Of a DNA stretch of 64,000 nucleotides, positions 1 to 8,660 are shown one piece after another; the stretch's first letter is position 1, and each line of letters starts with the position of its first letter. Origin of the DNA: a bacterium (GTDB lineage Bacteria > Bacteroidota > Ignavibacteria > Kapaibacteriales > UBA7675). A program made the position numbers and the translations under genes. The notes beneath the pieces were generated by a model that worked only from the letters and a program-made list of their open reading frames with translations, was not told where the DNA came from and did not search any database. The stretch lies in NCBI GenBank assembly GCA_030430495.1, contig JAUIKM010000031.1, positions 1-64,000 of the forward strand. The letters are read 5' to 3'.

Positions 1-532
1 AAAATTTGACGCCGCGTGAATTCCTGTTGAAATATGGAAAACTCTGCGAGTTTCCCACATTCCAACAGGACAAATGTTAATAAGTTTTTCTAATTTCCCT
101 TGAAGCTAAGAAGGGGAAGTTTACAATGTTATAGGTAAATATCGGTGATTTTCTCGAATTCGTTCGTATTTTAATTAACTTATGAAAGTTGGATATTCCA
201 GAGTCAGTACGGTAGGCAAAAGTGCGACATGCAGACGGTTGTATTGCTCAAACCTAGTTCCGAGAAGAGTTACACGATATTATGTGATGATGTCAGCACG
301 GATCGTCCCGAATAGAGACAAAATCGCAATTTCGCAGTCAGAAGTTCTCTAATCTCCTAGGTCGCTAGGTCGCTAGGTCGCTAGGTCGCTAGGTCGTGAT
401 TATTAGTCAGAAGTACCAGCACGAAGCTTGTGATGAGCTTTACTTTGATTCCGTCAAATACATGAACTGAAGATTAAAAGAATGGGTAAATGGGAATCAA
501 GAATGATGAGTAGATTTGCGTAGTATTCCTAT
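1..532. other. AT-rich gene-free flank of the integrated element
   Basis: No convincing gene is visible. The segment is clearly AT-richer than the bulk of the window and contains one short tandem repeat (357-396). Together with the recombinase downstream it looks like the interior of an acquired element whose other end lies outside the window. Confidence 0.5.
357..396. repeat. Five tandem copies of an 8-bp unit
   Basis: The unit ctaggtcg is repeated five times without a mismatch. It lies in non-coding AT-rich sequence about 140 bp before the first small ORF. Perfect short arrays of this kind are prone to copy-number change by slippage. No function can be inferred. Confidence 0.9.
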
Positions 533-733
533 ATGCAGGCAGATGAAATAGCACATCAGATAAGATCAGATATCCGCAAACTTTTGGATCAAAATTTAGT
601 TAATCACAAACGTCCAGTCATTCAAACTCAAGCACAATTTCCCCCTAACGATCCAGAAAATCTCTGGCAAGACGTCTACGAACTGCTCGAATCATTCGAT
701 TGGTTTTTTGACTTTAAAGACAAAAACGAGTAG
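533..733 (+). CDS. Small acidic hypothetical protein upstream of the recombinase
   Basis: A 66-residue ORF with an ATG start and no recognised family. It has no signal peptide or membrane segment, and its second half is acidic and aromatic (ESFDWFFDF near the C-terminus). It ends 30 bp before the serine recombinase on the same strand, so the two could be co-transcribed. A 6-bp inverted repeat (732-737 with 754-759) lies between them. It may be a small accessory protein of the integrated element, perhaps a directionality factor, but that rests on position alone. It could also be a chance ORF. Confidence 0.5.
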   Translation: MQADEIAHQIRSDIRKLLDQNLVNHKRPVIQTQAQFPPNDPENLWQDVYELLESFDWFFDFKDKNE

Positions 734-763
734 GGAGAGTATAGTTACTTACCCTCCCTCAAA

Positions 764-2515
764 ATGATTCCATACAATTCGAAACACGTCAAGAATTCCG
801 TTCGTGTCGCCATTTATATCCGAGTCTCCACTAGAGATCAGGAAGCCGGATTTGGTCCCGAAATGCAAGAGCACGAGTTACTCAAACACGTCGAACGCAA
901 TTCTTACAAAGGATGGTACACGAGTCCCAAATGGCGATTCTTCGAGCAGGAATCAGGAAAAAATGATGCCCGTCCAGAATTACAACGACTCTTGAAAATG
1001 GCGGCTCACGGCGAGTTCGATGTCGTACTTGTCTGGGATATTAGCCGAATAAGCCGTGATCTACTGGATTTACTACACATGTTTGTCAAGCTGCGAAACC
1101 GTAGTGTCGGCTTTGCATCACTCAAAGAGGACATGGACTTTACAGGGCATTTTGGGAAGTTCGTTCTGCAAGTACTTGGTGCGATCGCAGAACTTGAATG
1201 GAACAAGATTCAGGAACGAACCTTTGAAGGCAAGCTCACCTCAGCTCGTGCCGGCAATTACATCTACGCCGCCCCCAAGTTTGGATACAAACGAGTCCCA
1301 AATGCAGACGGAAAAGGGCATAAACTAAAATTGCTGCCGGATGAAGCGGAAACAGTCAAGCAGATTTTCCATTGGTACGTGCGAGACAAGAAGGGACTCT
1401 CCGAGATAGCCTCTATATTCAACGAGACCAACCTGTCTAAGGGGCGATATTGTCATCCTCGAACCCGTGGTACCAAATGGACTGACAACACCATACGTGG
1501 CATCCTTAGCAGCGAGATTTACCGAGGTGTCTTCATTAGTAATAAGCGGTCACTCGTATCCCGGAAACCGAAACGCTACAGAGAAAACCCAGAAAACCAA
1601 TGGATCAAAACGCAAGTCGAGAGAGTGGTCTCCGATACACTGTTTTACCTTGCAAATCAGCGATTGGAAAGTGGGAATCGTGGTGCCAGAGGTGGTGGAA
1701 AGCGAGAATATATGTTAGCCGGAAAACTCTATGATCCGGTCACCCGGAAAGGATTTGTCGGCTACGAGTCAGCCAAGAAAACCAAGAACTACCGCCGCAA
1801 GAAAGTACCGGCTTCACTGAGCTTGGATGGACAAGAACACAAAACCATTAGTCTGGCCGAAAAAGACCTGGCTAAAACAGTCTGGTATTACATCAAAATG
1901 GTCGTGAATCAGCCACACAGGTTTATTGAATTGCACAGAAAAGCGGGAAACAACTCAAAAGTCAAACGTGCATTGGAGTCTGAGCAATTGATTTGGGAAT
2001 CTTCACTCAATCAGGCAACTGACCGAATTGACCGAGTACAAAATGACTTTTACGGCGGCCACATAGACGAAAATGAGCGAAACAACCGACGATCCAAACT
2101 CCAAAAGGATCGAGATTTGGCATTACGGAAACTTGGTGAAATCAAGCAGCGAATTTGTCAGATAAACAACTATGAAAAAGCTTGCTCATCTGTAAAGGCA
2201 TTTGGTAAGAACTTAGAGAGCCGATTGGATTTGGCGACTGATCAGGAAAAGAAAGCGTTGGTTCAATTGCTGGTAGAGAGGATTGAAATCAGCGACCATC
2301 GCACCCCAGAAGAATTCGTTCGTAAAGCGACAATCTTCTTTCGGTTCGAACTTGATAGCTCATCCAGCGGTGACGGTAAAGTTCGAATTGATTCACCTGA
2401 TTACGACGGCTCGCAAGGTGGTTTTAAGTCAAATTCCGATGGCATTGGCGAGGGAGAGCGGAAAGGTTATTATCTGTTTGAAGTGTATCATACCTTAATT
2501 AGGAAGCAGACGTAG
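764..2515 (+). CDS. Large serine recombinase (site-specific integrase)
   Basis: 583 residues. The N-terminal resolvase domain (about 14-165) has the nucleophile motif YIRVSTRDQ with Ser22, the WDISRISRD segment with conserved arginines, and the QERTFEGK helix end. A recombinase domain follows (about 170-290; GYKRV, TIRGILSSEIYRG), then a charged, probably coiled-coil C-terminal third (about 390-500). Large serine recombinases integrate and excise phages and islands using short att sites. The expected zinc ribbon after the recombinase domain (around 305-345) lacks its cysteine pairs. The gene ends 193 bp before the 3' end of tmRNA, a classic island target, and its composition is AT-richer than the genes beyond tmRNA. 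The ATG start has no obvious Shine-Dalgarno. Confidence 0.93.
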   Translation: MIPYNSKHVKNSVRVAIYIRVSTRDQEAGFGPEMQEHELLKHVERNSYKGWYTSPKWRFFEQESGKNDARPELQRLLKMAAHGEFDVVLVWDISRISRDLLDLLHMFVKLRNRSVGFASLKEDMDFTGHFGKFVLQVLGAIAELEWNKIQERTFEGKLTSARAGNYIYAAPKFGYKRVPNADGKGHKLKLLPDEAETVKQIFHWYVRDKKGLSEIASIFNETNLSKGRYCHPRTRGTKWTDNTIRGILSSEIYRGVFISNKRSLVSRKPKRYRENPENQWIKTQVERVVSDTLFYLANQRLESGNRGARGGGKREYMLAGKLYDPVTRKGFVGYESAKKTKNYRRKKVPASLSLDGQEHKTISLAEKDLAKTVWYYIKMVVNQPHRFIELHRKAGNNSKVKRALESEQLIWESSLNQATDRIDRVQNDFYGGHIDENERNNRRSKLQKDRDLALRKLGEIKQRICQINNYEKACSSVKAFGKNLESRLDLATDQEKKALVQLLVERIEISDHRTPEEFVRKATIFFRFELDSSSSGDGKVRIDSPDYDGSQGGFKSNSDGIGEGERKGYYLFEVYHTLIRKQT

Positions 2516-2630
2516 AACGACCGGAGTCCTTGAAACTCATGGCAGATTCAAGTCTACAGCGGTAAAGCTTTTAAATTTTTACTTAGAGAAGGATGGGGTT
2601 ACCAGACTCGAAGGCATTGCAATCGATAAA

Positions 2631-2651
2631 AATGTACGGATAATGTACGGA
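2631..2651. repeat. Pair of 10-bp direct repeats between recombinase and tmRNA
   Basis: The word aatgtacgga occurs at 2631-2640 and 2642-2651, separated by one base, in the non-coding strip between the recombinase stop and the tmRNA 3' end. Its position would suit an accessory site for recombinase or directionality-factor binding, but this is only inferred from location. Confidence 0.45.
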
Positions 2652-2657
2652 CTATAC

Positions 2658-2693
2658 ACAAAACCCCTGCAAATCATTGACCTGTAAGGGTTT
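2658..2693 (-). terminator. Probable tmRNA terminator
   Basis: Read on the minus strand just past the tmRNA 3' end, AAACCC and GGGTTT arms enclose about 21 nt and are followed by a short T run. The stem is modest, so this is a plausible but not strong intrinsic terminator. Confidence 0.5.
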
Positions 2694-2707
2694 ATAGCTA
2701 TCCCAAG

Positions 2708-3084
2708 TGGAGATGGCGGGAATCGAACCCGCGTCCAAAATGACTGCCCCGCGGCGTCTACATGCATAGTCGCTTTTTGAGGTTTCGCAGCGGTCCGGTC
2801 CAAACGACAGGAGGTACCACCGCTATCAACGAAAGGTTCTCGCGCTGCATCACGTTGACAAATGCAGGTCGCCAGCCCGTAAAGTCGTCACCCCGCATAC
2901 ACCTACGGGCGCATGTACACGGGATGGGCTATAGCCTGATTATCCTAAAAGGAAAATCACGCAGCCATTGCATAGTTGTAATTGCCAACTATAGGTTCGC
3001 CGGTAAAATTTACGTGGTCACCAACGAAGGCCACGGCATGCAACCAACGGCACATTGCCACTCTGTCGAAACCATGTCATCCCC
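2708..3084 (-). ncRNA. ssrA: Transfer-messenger RNA (tmRNA)
   Basis: tmRNA rescues stalled ribosomes by acting first as alanyl-tRNA and then as a short mRNA for a degradation tag. The minus strand begins GGGGATGACATGG then TTTCGACAG, the hallmark 5' end, and closes with a T-arm (GGTTCGATTCC) and acceptor CATCTCC plus discriminator A. The seven acceptor pairs match, with one G-U. CCA is not encoded. The tag frame (3001 down to 2957) reads GEPIVGNYNYAMAA then stop, so the resume codon is GGC. The gene is about 377 nt. Its 3' end faces the serine recombinase, consistent with use as an integration target. The 5' boundary is set by acceptor-stem pairing. Confidence 0.96.
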
Positions 3085-3268
3085 AATTTTCAAAGTGCGT
3101 CCATCCTTCAACCACCAATTTTACGCCGCCGAATCGCTCCGATCGGCACTTCGTCAATGGGTACGGATAGAAAAGCCTTGACGTTTGTGGGCATTCTTGC
3201 GTGTAGCGCCGTTTCGTGTTCGGCGCACTTTTTGTATTTTCCGCAACATTTTACGCAGGACCAAATAG

Positions 3269-4162
3269 ATGCACGTGGACAACCTATCAATGGACTTTAT
3301 TCGCAAGCTCGAAAATATCCAGGAACTGGCGACGCTGCCGACCGTGGCCTTCCGCATCCTGGAGCTGGTTGAAGACCCCAAAGCCACCATGGACGACATC
3401 AGCCAGGCCGTGGAAACCGACCCCTCGCTCACAGTCAAAATCCTGCGCGTCGCCAACTCGCCGCTCTACGGTTTTCGCACCGAGATTTCTTCCGTGCGCC
3501 AGGCCATCATTAGCCTGGGCCTCAACCGCATCTCCAATATCGTCGTCGGCGTGGCGCTTTTCACGAAATTTTTCAATACCTCCGCGCGGCAGAACGTGCA
3601 CATGCGCGAGTTCTGGCGCCATTCGACTTCGACCGGTATCGTGGCCAAATCGCTGGCGCGGCGGCTCAAAATCAGCTTCAACGAGCGCGAGTTCGTCGGC
3701 GGCCTGATCCACGACATCGGCAAAATGGTTATGATCCAGTACTTTCCCGAGCAGTACGATGCCGTGCTGAGCATCATTCGGGAACGACAGGTGCGCGACG
3801 TGGTCGCCGAGCGCGAGGTTTTCGGCGTCGACCACAACGTCGCGGGGCGCGCTCTGGCCAAAATGTGGCAGCTGCCGGCCGACCTGACGGACGTCATCGC
3901 CTCGCACTCAACCCTGCCCGAACTCAGCAACGCGCGCGACATTACCGCCGTGGTGCGCATCGCCGACCTGCTCTGCGAAATGTGGGGCGCCAGCTCGGAA
4001 GAGGGCATCCTGGAACTCGAACTGGAACGCGAACGCGCCTGGAACGTCCTCGCCAACATCCGCCCCGAACTGCAAGACCTGGACGTCGAAGTCTTCACCT
4101 TTGAACTCGAACAGGAATTCAAAAAAGCCGAACTCTTCATCAACCTCATGCTCGGCGACTGA
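3269..4162 (+). CDS. HDOD domain signalling protein
   Basis: 297 residues, nearly all one HDOD domain (about 10-215). This is a relative of HD phosphohydrolases that usually acts as a protein-interaction or regulatory module in signalling, motility or cell-cycle control. Family features include the LPTVAFRILELVEDP start, DPSLTVKILRVANSPLYGF, the AIISLGLNRISNIV helix and GGLIHDIGKMV. An HD pair (HDIGK) is present, but HDOD proteins generally lack a complete metal site. No receiver or GGDEF domain is attached, and no signal peptide is seen. The ATG has AGGA eight bases upstream. The gene stands alone between tmRNA and a gap, so its partner cannot be guessed. Confidence 0.9.
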   Translation: MHVDNLSMDFIRKLENIQELATLPTVAFRILELVEDPKATMDDISQAVETDPSLTVKILRVANSPLYGFRTEISSVRQAIISLGLNRISNIVVGVALFTKFFNTSARQNVHMREFWRHSTSTGIVAKSLARRLKISFNEREFVGGLIHDIGKMVMIQYFPEQYDAVLSIIRERQVRDVVAEREVFGVDHNVAGRALAKMWQLPADLTDVIASHSTLPELSNARDITAVVRIADLLCEMWGASSEEGILELELERERAWNVLANIRPELQDLDVEVFTFELEQEFKKAELFINLMLGD

Positions 4163-4780
4163 TTTCTCCACGTGATTTTCAGAGCTTCGCCGTGCGTTCC
4201 TCCGGCTTGCCTCATGAGCATCTTGTTCGTCGGCGGGGGAGAAACGTCGCGCCGCGCAGTTTTCAGCCTTTTTGTTCACAGCGCTTGTGCCGCAAGTCTC
4301 CCGCTTGTCGATGAATATGGCACGTTCAACCACGTAAAGCGCGACGTTCAGTTTTATCCATGCAGAAGTTAATGGCCGAAAGATTAATCTGTATTCGGCG
4401 CGCGCGGACCGGTCGCGGGCGCCTGATGGAGGTCACTGCTCTGTGGCATGCTGAACGAGCCCGCGCTGAAGCGGGTAAGGGAAGCTATATTGGTGGGTAT
4501 CGTTTTGGAAAGGTGGTGGTGTCGGGGTGGGTCCTTTGATCTCGCAAAAAAGTATTTAAACCAAAACTTCAAACCAGAAGTATAAAAACTTAAACAAAAA
4601 GAAACTCCACTCTTTAGTACTTCAGTCTCAGCCTTCCGGATCGAAACTCCGCGCACAACACGACAATACCCTGCGATCGCCGCATTGGCATCACTCCGGC
4701 TCAGCGACTTAACATCTCAGCAGACGACCTGAACAAACCTGAGATCGTCCCGGAAAAAGGCAACCTCTCGCAGCTCCCGT
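4163..4780. other. Intergenic gap, no gene recognised
   Basis: A 618-bp convergent gap between the HDOD gene and the S9 peptidase. I see no convincing coding or RNA gene. Part of it (around 4530-4640) is an A-rich stretch that vaguely resembles sequence in other gaps of this window, for example cgcaaaaa followed by TTAA-containing words. Confidence 0.5.
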
Positions 4781-7651
4781 CTATTCCCCCAGATACGGCT
4801 CGCCCGTTTGCCACCATGAAGGCGCAGGCCCGTCGTTCAGAAAGTGATCAAAAAACTGTTTAACACGAATCATGTAGTCGATCTGATTGCCGAACTCTTT
4901 CAGGTGATGCGGCTCGTTGTGGTACTGCAGCATCACACAGGGTTTGTTGAAGCGTCGCAACGCCAGGTACAACTCAACGCCCTGCGGCCATGGCACCGCG
5001 TCGTCTTTGTCGCCGAACATTATCATGAGCGGCGTGTTGATGCGGTCGGCGTAAAACACCGGCGAGTTTTCAATGTAGCGCATCGGTACGTCCCACAGGC
5101 TGCCGCCTATTCGACTCTGGTAGTGTTCGTACTGAAACTGACGCGCCAGGCCCGATCCCAACCGAATGCCGCTGTATGCGCTGGTCATATTGCCCACCGG
5201 AGCGCCCGCCAGCGCCGCCGCAAACATGTCCGACTGTGTGATGATATAAGCCGTTTGATAACCGCTCCAGGAATGTCCGTGAATGCCGACGCGCGCCGGA
5301 TCCGCAACCCCCATGTCGATTAACTTTTGCACGCCGGGGACGATGCAGCGCACCGCGGAAGGACCGGGATACCCAACTTCAAACTTCACATCCGGCACAA
5401 ACACACAGTAGCCGTTGGAAGCGTAGAATGAAGCCGAGAGCCCGTCGCTGATGCGCGGCAGCCAGAAGTCGTGCAGACGCCAGCTCCACAAGCGATAGAA
5501 ATACACAATCACAGGATATGTCTTGTCGGGATCGTAGTTGGCCGGTTTAATCAGCACGCCTTCCAGCGGCAGCCCGTCCAGACTGGTCCACTCAACCAGT
5601 TCGCTGCTGCCCCACAGTAAACTGTCGAGTTGCTGCTGACCGTTGGACACTTTGACTGGGTTCCTGAAGCGACTATCCGTGACCCACAGATCCGGAAACA
5701 CATCAAAACTTTCTTTTTTGAATACAATCAGGTCCGCGTCCGCGGCTTTCATCACGGAAGTGAAGCGCCTGTTCTCCGCCAGCAGCGTCCGCAGTTTGCC
5801 GCTGTTGATATTTAACTCGTGGAAACTGCTGCTCTTGCTTTTTTCACTGAAGGCCCGCAGCAGCAGGTTTTCCTTTGTATCTATCCACATCCGCAAACTG
5901 TCGGTATTGACAATGCCGAAGCGCTCCTGCGTTTCGCGTCCGTTTTGTGTTATTCGCTGCGGCGCGCCGCCCTTCGAAGGAAACATCCAGATGTCGAAGC
6001 GGTCCCGGATCAGAACGGCCTCGTCGTTCTGCGTCCAGCCCGCAACGTCATAACCCGGCGCGGGGCGCGGATAATCATGTGTTTCGTTGTAAAACGGCGT
6101 TGTTATTCCGGACGTCAGATTGCGCGTCGTCCCGGTTTTGTTGTCCCGTAAACTCCACGCCGAATCCAGATAAAACGCGGTATAATTCCCGCCCGGCGAA
6201 AGACTGATGTGATCCGACTCATCTTCAAAGTTGTTTAACAACAAGCGGCGTTTGCCCGTTTGCAGGTCAACTTCATACACGTCGTTAAACCAGCCGGCCC
6301 AGGTCGATTCGCGCAGATAGGGAAGTGAATTGAAGCCCAGCGCGCGCGTCGCATTCTGCGAACGCCGAATTGCCGGCATGCTGAGATCGGCCAGTTGAAC
6401 CACGCGATCGGTTTTGAGGTGGTAAACGGCGTCGTATAGATAATCATCTACGCGCTTCCACATCTTGCGCTGCTGTGGCGCAATCAGCGAGTCGGCCCAG
6501 TGCCACACGCTCAGCCCCGCATCCTCGCGGACCTTTTCTTTGTTAAACAAAGCGCTGCTGTCCTGATCCTTGTCTTTGTCCTCTTCGATTGCTGCCAGCC
6601 GGTCAATTTCACTGCGCGTAACGTGCACAAGTCCAAAATACAGGCGTTCGCCGTCCCGCGTCCACTGTAGCGTATTTTTAAACGGTAGTCTGAAGTCCGC
6701 GCCGATACTGGAAGACATGTCAATCTCTCGCGTGGAACTGCCCGGACGCCACAACATGAGTTTGCCGACGTTAATGTGTTCGTTGCTGTCTTCGGGACAC
6801 GCCAGGTACGCCAGATCGCCGCTGCGATTGTTCCATGCCAGGTGGTTGAAGTGCAGGTATGGCGCGCTGTGAATCGGCAGGACCGCGTCATCCCCGGGCC
6901 TGTCCAGCGGCTTGACCATCAGGGCGTTCTGCTCGCCGCTTTTGTCGGCAATTGCAAAAGCCAGGTAGCGCCCGGTGCTGTCGAACGCAAAACGAGTCAC
7001 ATTGTCGATAAACTCGCGCCGATTGCTGTTCAGGTCGATTAACAACAGACGTGAACCTGCGTTTTCTTCGCGCAGTTTTACCGAGCTGGAATCCGCCGCC
7101 GTGCTGTCCGGAACGGCGCTGCCGACACCGCTTGTATCCTGGTCCTTGTCTTTTTGTTTGTCTTTGCGTTTGGAATTTTCAGCCTTGTAAAAATGCAGTG
7201 CCAGCCAGCGCGAATCGTGCGAAAACGTCCGCTGCTGGACACTGTCAAAAGGCATCAGCGTATCGGCTTCGAGATTGACGAGCATCGCGCCGGGTTTGCC
7301 CTTGTCCCCGGAATCTTTAATCGACTCGCTGTACGGAATATCGACCTTGACGGCCGCCCAGGCTCCGTCGCGGCTGAACTCAATGTCGCTGCCGCGTTCG
7401 ACCTTCATCACTTTGTCCGATTCCAGGGACTTCAGCACTGCCGTCCGGTCGCCTCTGTCCGGCGTTTCCGACCAACCGATCCAACGTCCGTCGGCCGACG
7501 TCGCCGTCTGGCGAATGTCCGTGAAATGCATCATGTCTTCAATGCGCAGCGTGTCCTTTGCAGGCGCGGAAGAGCTGATCAACACAAGCGTCAGGAGAAA
7601 ACACAGCAGGCGCGGCCGGAGGGTGCGGCGCAAACTAATTCGGCGGGTCAT
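4781..7651 (-). CDS. Secreted S9 family peptidase (prolyl oligopeptidase-like)
   Basis: 956 residues with an N-terminal signal peptide (about 14-31, hydrophobic LLCFLLTLVLI ending near SAPA). An extended WD40-like propeller region follows, then a C-terminal alpha/beta-hydrolase domain (about 690-940). The catalytic triad is visible: Ser in GHSWSG, Asp in FGDKDDAVPW and His in NEPHHLKEF. S9 enzymes cleave short peptides, usually after proline or at dipeptide positions. The signal peptide places it in the periplasm or outside, probably for peptide scavenging. Two Lys/Asp-rich inserts (KDKQKDKDQD near residue 165 and EEDKDKDQD near 355) interrupt the propeller. It is longer than a typical S9B/S9C enzyme. 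It is a single-gene unit. Confidence 0.92.
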   Translation of the reverse strand: MTRRISLRRTLRPRLLCFLLTLVLISSSAPAKDTLRIEDMMHFTDIRQTATSADGRWIGWSETPDRGDRTAVLKSLESDKVMKVERGSDIEFSRDGAWAAVKVDIPYSESIKDSGDKGKPGAMLVNLEADTLMPFDSVQQRTFSHDSRWLALHFYKAENSKRKDKQKDKDQDTSGVGSAVPDSTAADSSSVKLREENAGSRLLLIDLNSNRREFIDNVTRFAFDSTGRYLAFAIADKSGEQNALMVKPLDRPGDDAVLPIHSAPYLHFNHLAWNNRSGDLAYLACPEDSNEHINVGKLMLWRPGSSTREIDMSSSIGADFRLPFKNTLQWTRDGERLYFGLVHVTRSEIDRLAAIEEDKDKDQDSSALFNKEKVREDAGLSVWHWADSLIAPQQRKMWKRVDDYLYDAVYHLKTDRVVQLADLSMPAIRRSQNATRALGFNSLPYLRESTWAGWFNDVYEVDLQTGKRRLLLNNFEDESDHISLSPGGNYTAFYLDSAWSLRDNKTGTTRNLTSGITTPFYNETHDYPRPAPGYDVAGWTQNDEAVLIRDRFDIWMFPSKGGAPQRITQNGRETQERFGIVNTDSLRMWIDTKENLLLRAFSEKSKSSSFHELNINSGKLRTLLAENRRFTSVMKAADADLIVFKKESFDVFPDLWVTDSRFRNPVKVSNGQQQLDSLLWGSSELVEWTSLDGLPLEGVLIKPANYDPDKTYPVIVYFYRLWSWRLHDFWLPRISDGLSASFYASNGYCVFVPDVKFEVGYPGPSAVRCIVPGVQKLIDMGVADPARVGIHGHSWSGYQTAYIITQSDMFAAALAGAPVGNMTSAYSGIRLGSGLARQFQYEHYQSRIGGSLWDVPMRYIENSPVFYADRINTPLMIMFGDKDDAVPWPQGVELYLALRRFNKPCVMLQYHNEPHHLKEFGNQIDYMIRVKQFFDHFLNDGPAPSWWQTGEPYLGE

Positions 7652-7858
7652 GGGAGTTCCAGCATCTGAATGTCACAATTGCACGAGTCTGAAACTACGC
7701 AAAAAAGCAGATTTTGCCGCCTGTTCCTGCGTGGCAGCATTGTCTGTTCATTGAGTGCGGCTTGAAAATTGGAACCGCAAACCCACAAAATCCACTACGT
7801 TCAGCGGAGAATATCGCCCGTTTACACTTTTGCGTTTTGTTAAATGGCGTGGCATCGT

Positions 7859-7906
7859 CATGTTGCACAGGTCGAATCAACCGGAAGATTCGGCCGTGCC
7901 GCACCG
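7859..7906. repeat. 48-bp dispersed repeat, copy 1
   Basis: Matches 13001-13048 at 38 of 48 positions without gaps. Both contain a short inverted repeat around CGAATC. Read from ATG, both encode a similar peptide (ML, SN, PE, SA and PHR shared), but the frames are not otherwise conserved. Confidence 0.6.
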
Positions 7907-8262
7907 GAGGAATCCCGCGATAGGGAAGGCGTATACCTCTCACGACCAACTCGAAAATCGAGGTCGCGGGAGCGTGCCCGAGGGTTGGGAGATCGCAAAA
8001 AAATGTTGGTCTGGTGGCGGCGGGGGCGGCCCTGGTGGGGCCGGGAGACCCGCCCTTCAAGTCTCAGAGTCTTTAAACAATAGCTTCAAGACTCTACAAC
8101 TTTTAACAAAGACTTCAGACTCGCGGGAGCCGAGCTGCTTAACAAATTGTCGCAGGCATACTTTTGCATTCGGCTGTTCACCGCACCAATCACACAACGT
8201 ATGACACAGATGTTCATCTCGCCAAGCTCGCCGCAGAATTGATTCTCTCGACCGCACTGATT

Positions 8263-8434
8263 CGCTTTGAGTCGCGTTCGCGCCTCAGGCTCGCTGGATT
8301 GTATTGCTGGTTGTGCCGCGAGAACAACGCGTTGCCGAATGAGTTCTCCGCGTGTTAACAATTGCACATTGGTCCGCAAAAACTCGCTTTGAGTCGCTTT
8401 CGCGCCTCAGGCTCGCTTGATTGTTTTGTTTGTC
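8263..8434. repeat. 44-bp direct repeat and dispersed-repeat core
   Basis: The segments 8263-8306 and 8385-8428 differ at only 3 of 44 bases. The second continues into ttgtttgtc and so carries the core shared with repeats at 13559, 23335, 29267, 32617, 40336, 53669 and 62217. It is non-coding. Confidence 0.75.
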
Positions 8435-8660
8435 ATGCAGTGTGGATTGTCACGTCGTTCAACAAGCGTCTGAAACATTGGGGCGCAGTGACTTAACGCT
8501 GCCTGCGCGACTTAACGCTTCCAGCCCGATGCCGAACAAAAGCTCAAAAGAGCCTGAGGGCAAGCGCAGCGCAGACCTCAAAGCGATCAGAATTCACGTG
8601 AGAAGTCCGCCATCAGCCGGAAAGTTAATCGCGCAAAGCCGCAAGCCCAGGCGTGCAAAG

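Larger units (their letters stand above)
7652..8660. other. Intergenic gap rich in repeats
   Basis: About 1 kb without a supported gene. It holds a 48-bp sequence related to one at 13001-13048, a 44-bp direct repeat (8263-8306 and 8385-8428) and a member of the dispersed repeat family (8391-8434). Short open frames here do not resemble proteins. Confidence 0.6.

Noticed and set aside
3154-3456. Open frames overlapping the tmRNA and the HDOD start
   Set aside because: The tmRNA and HDOD calls explain this region; overlapping frames on either strand lack any supporting motif.
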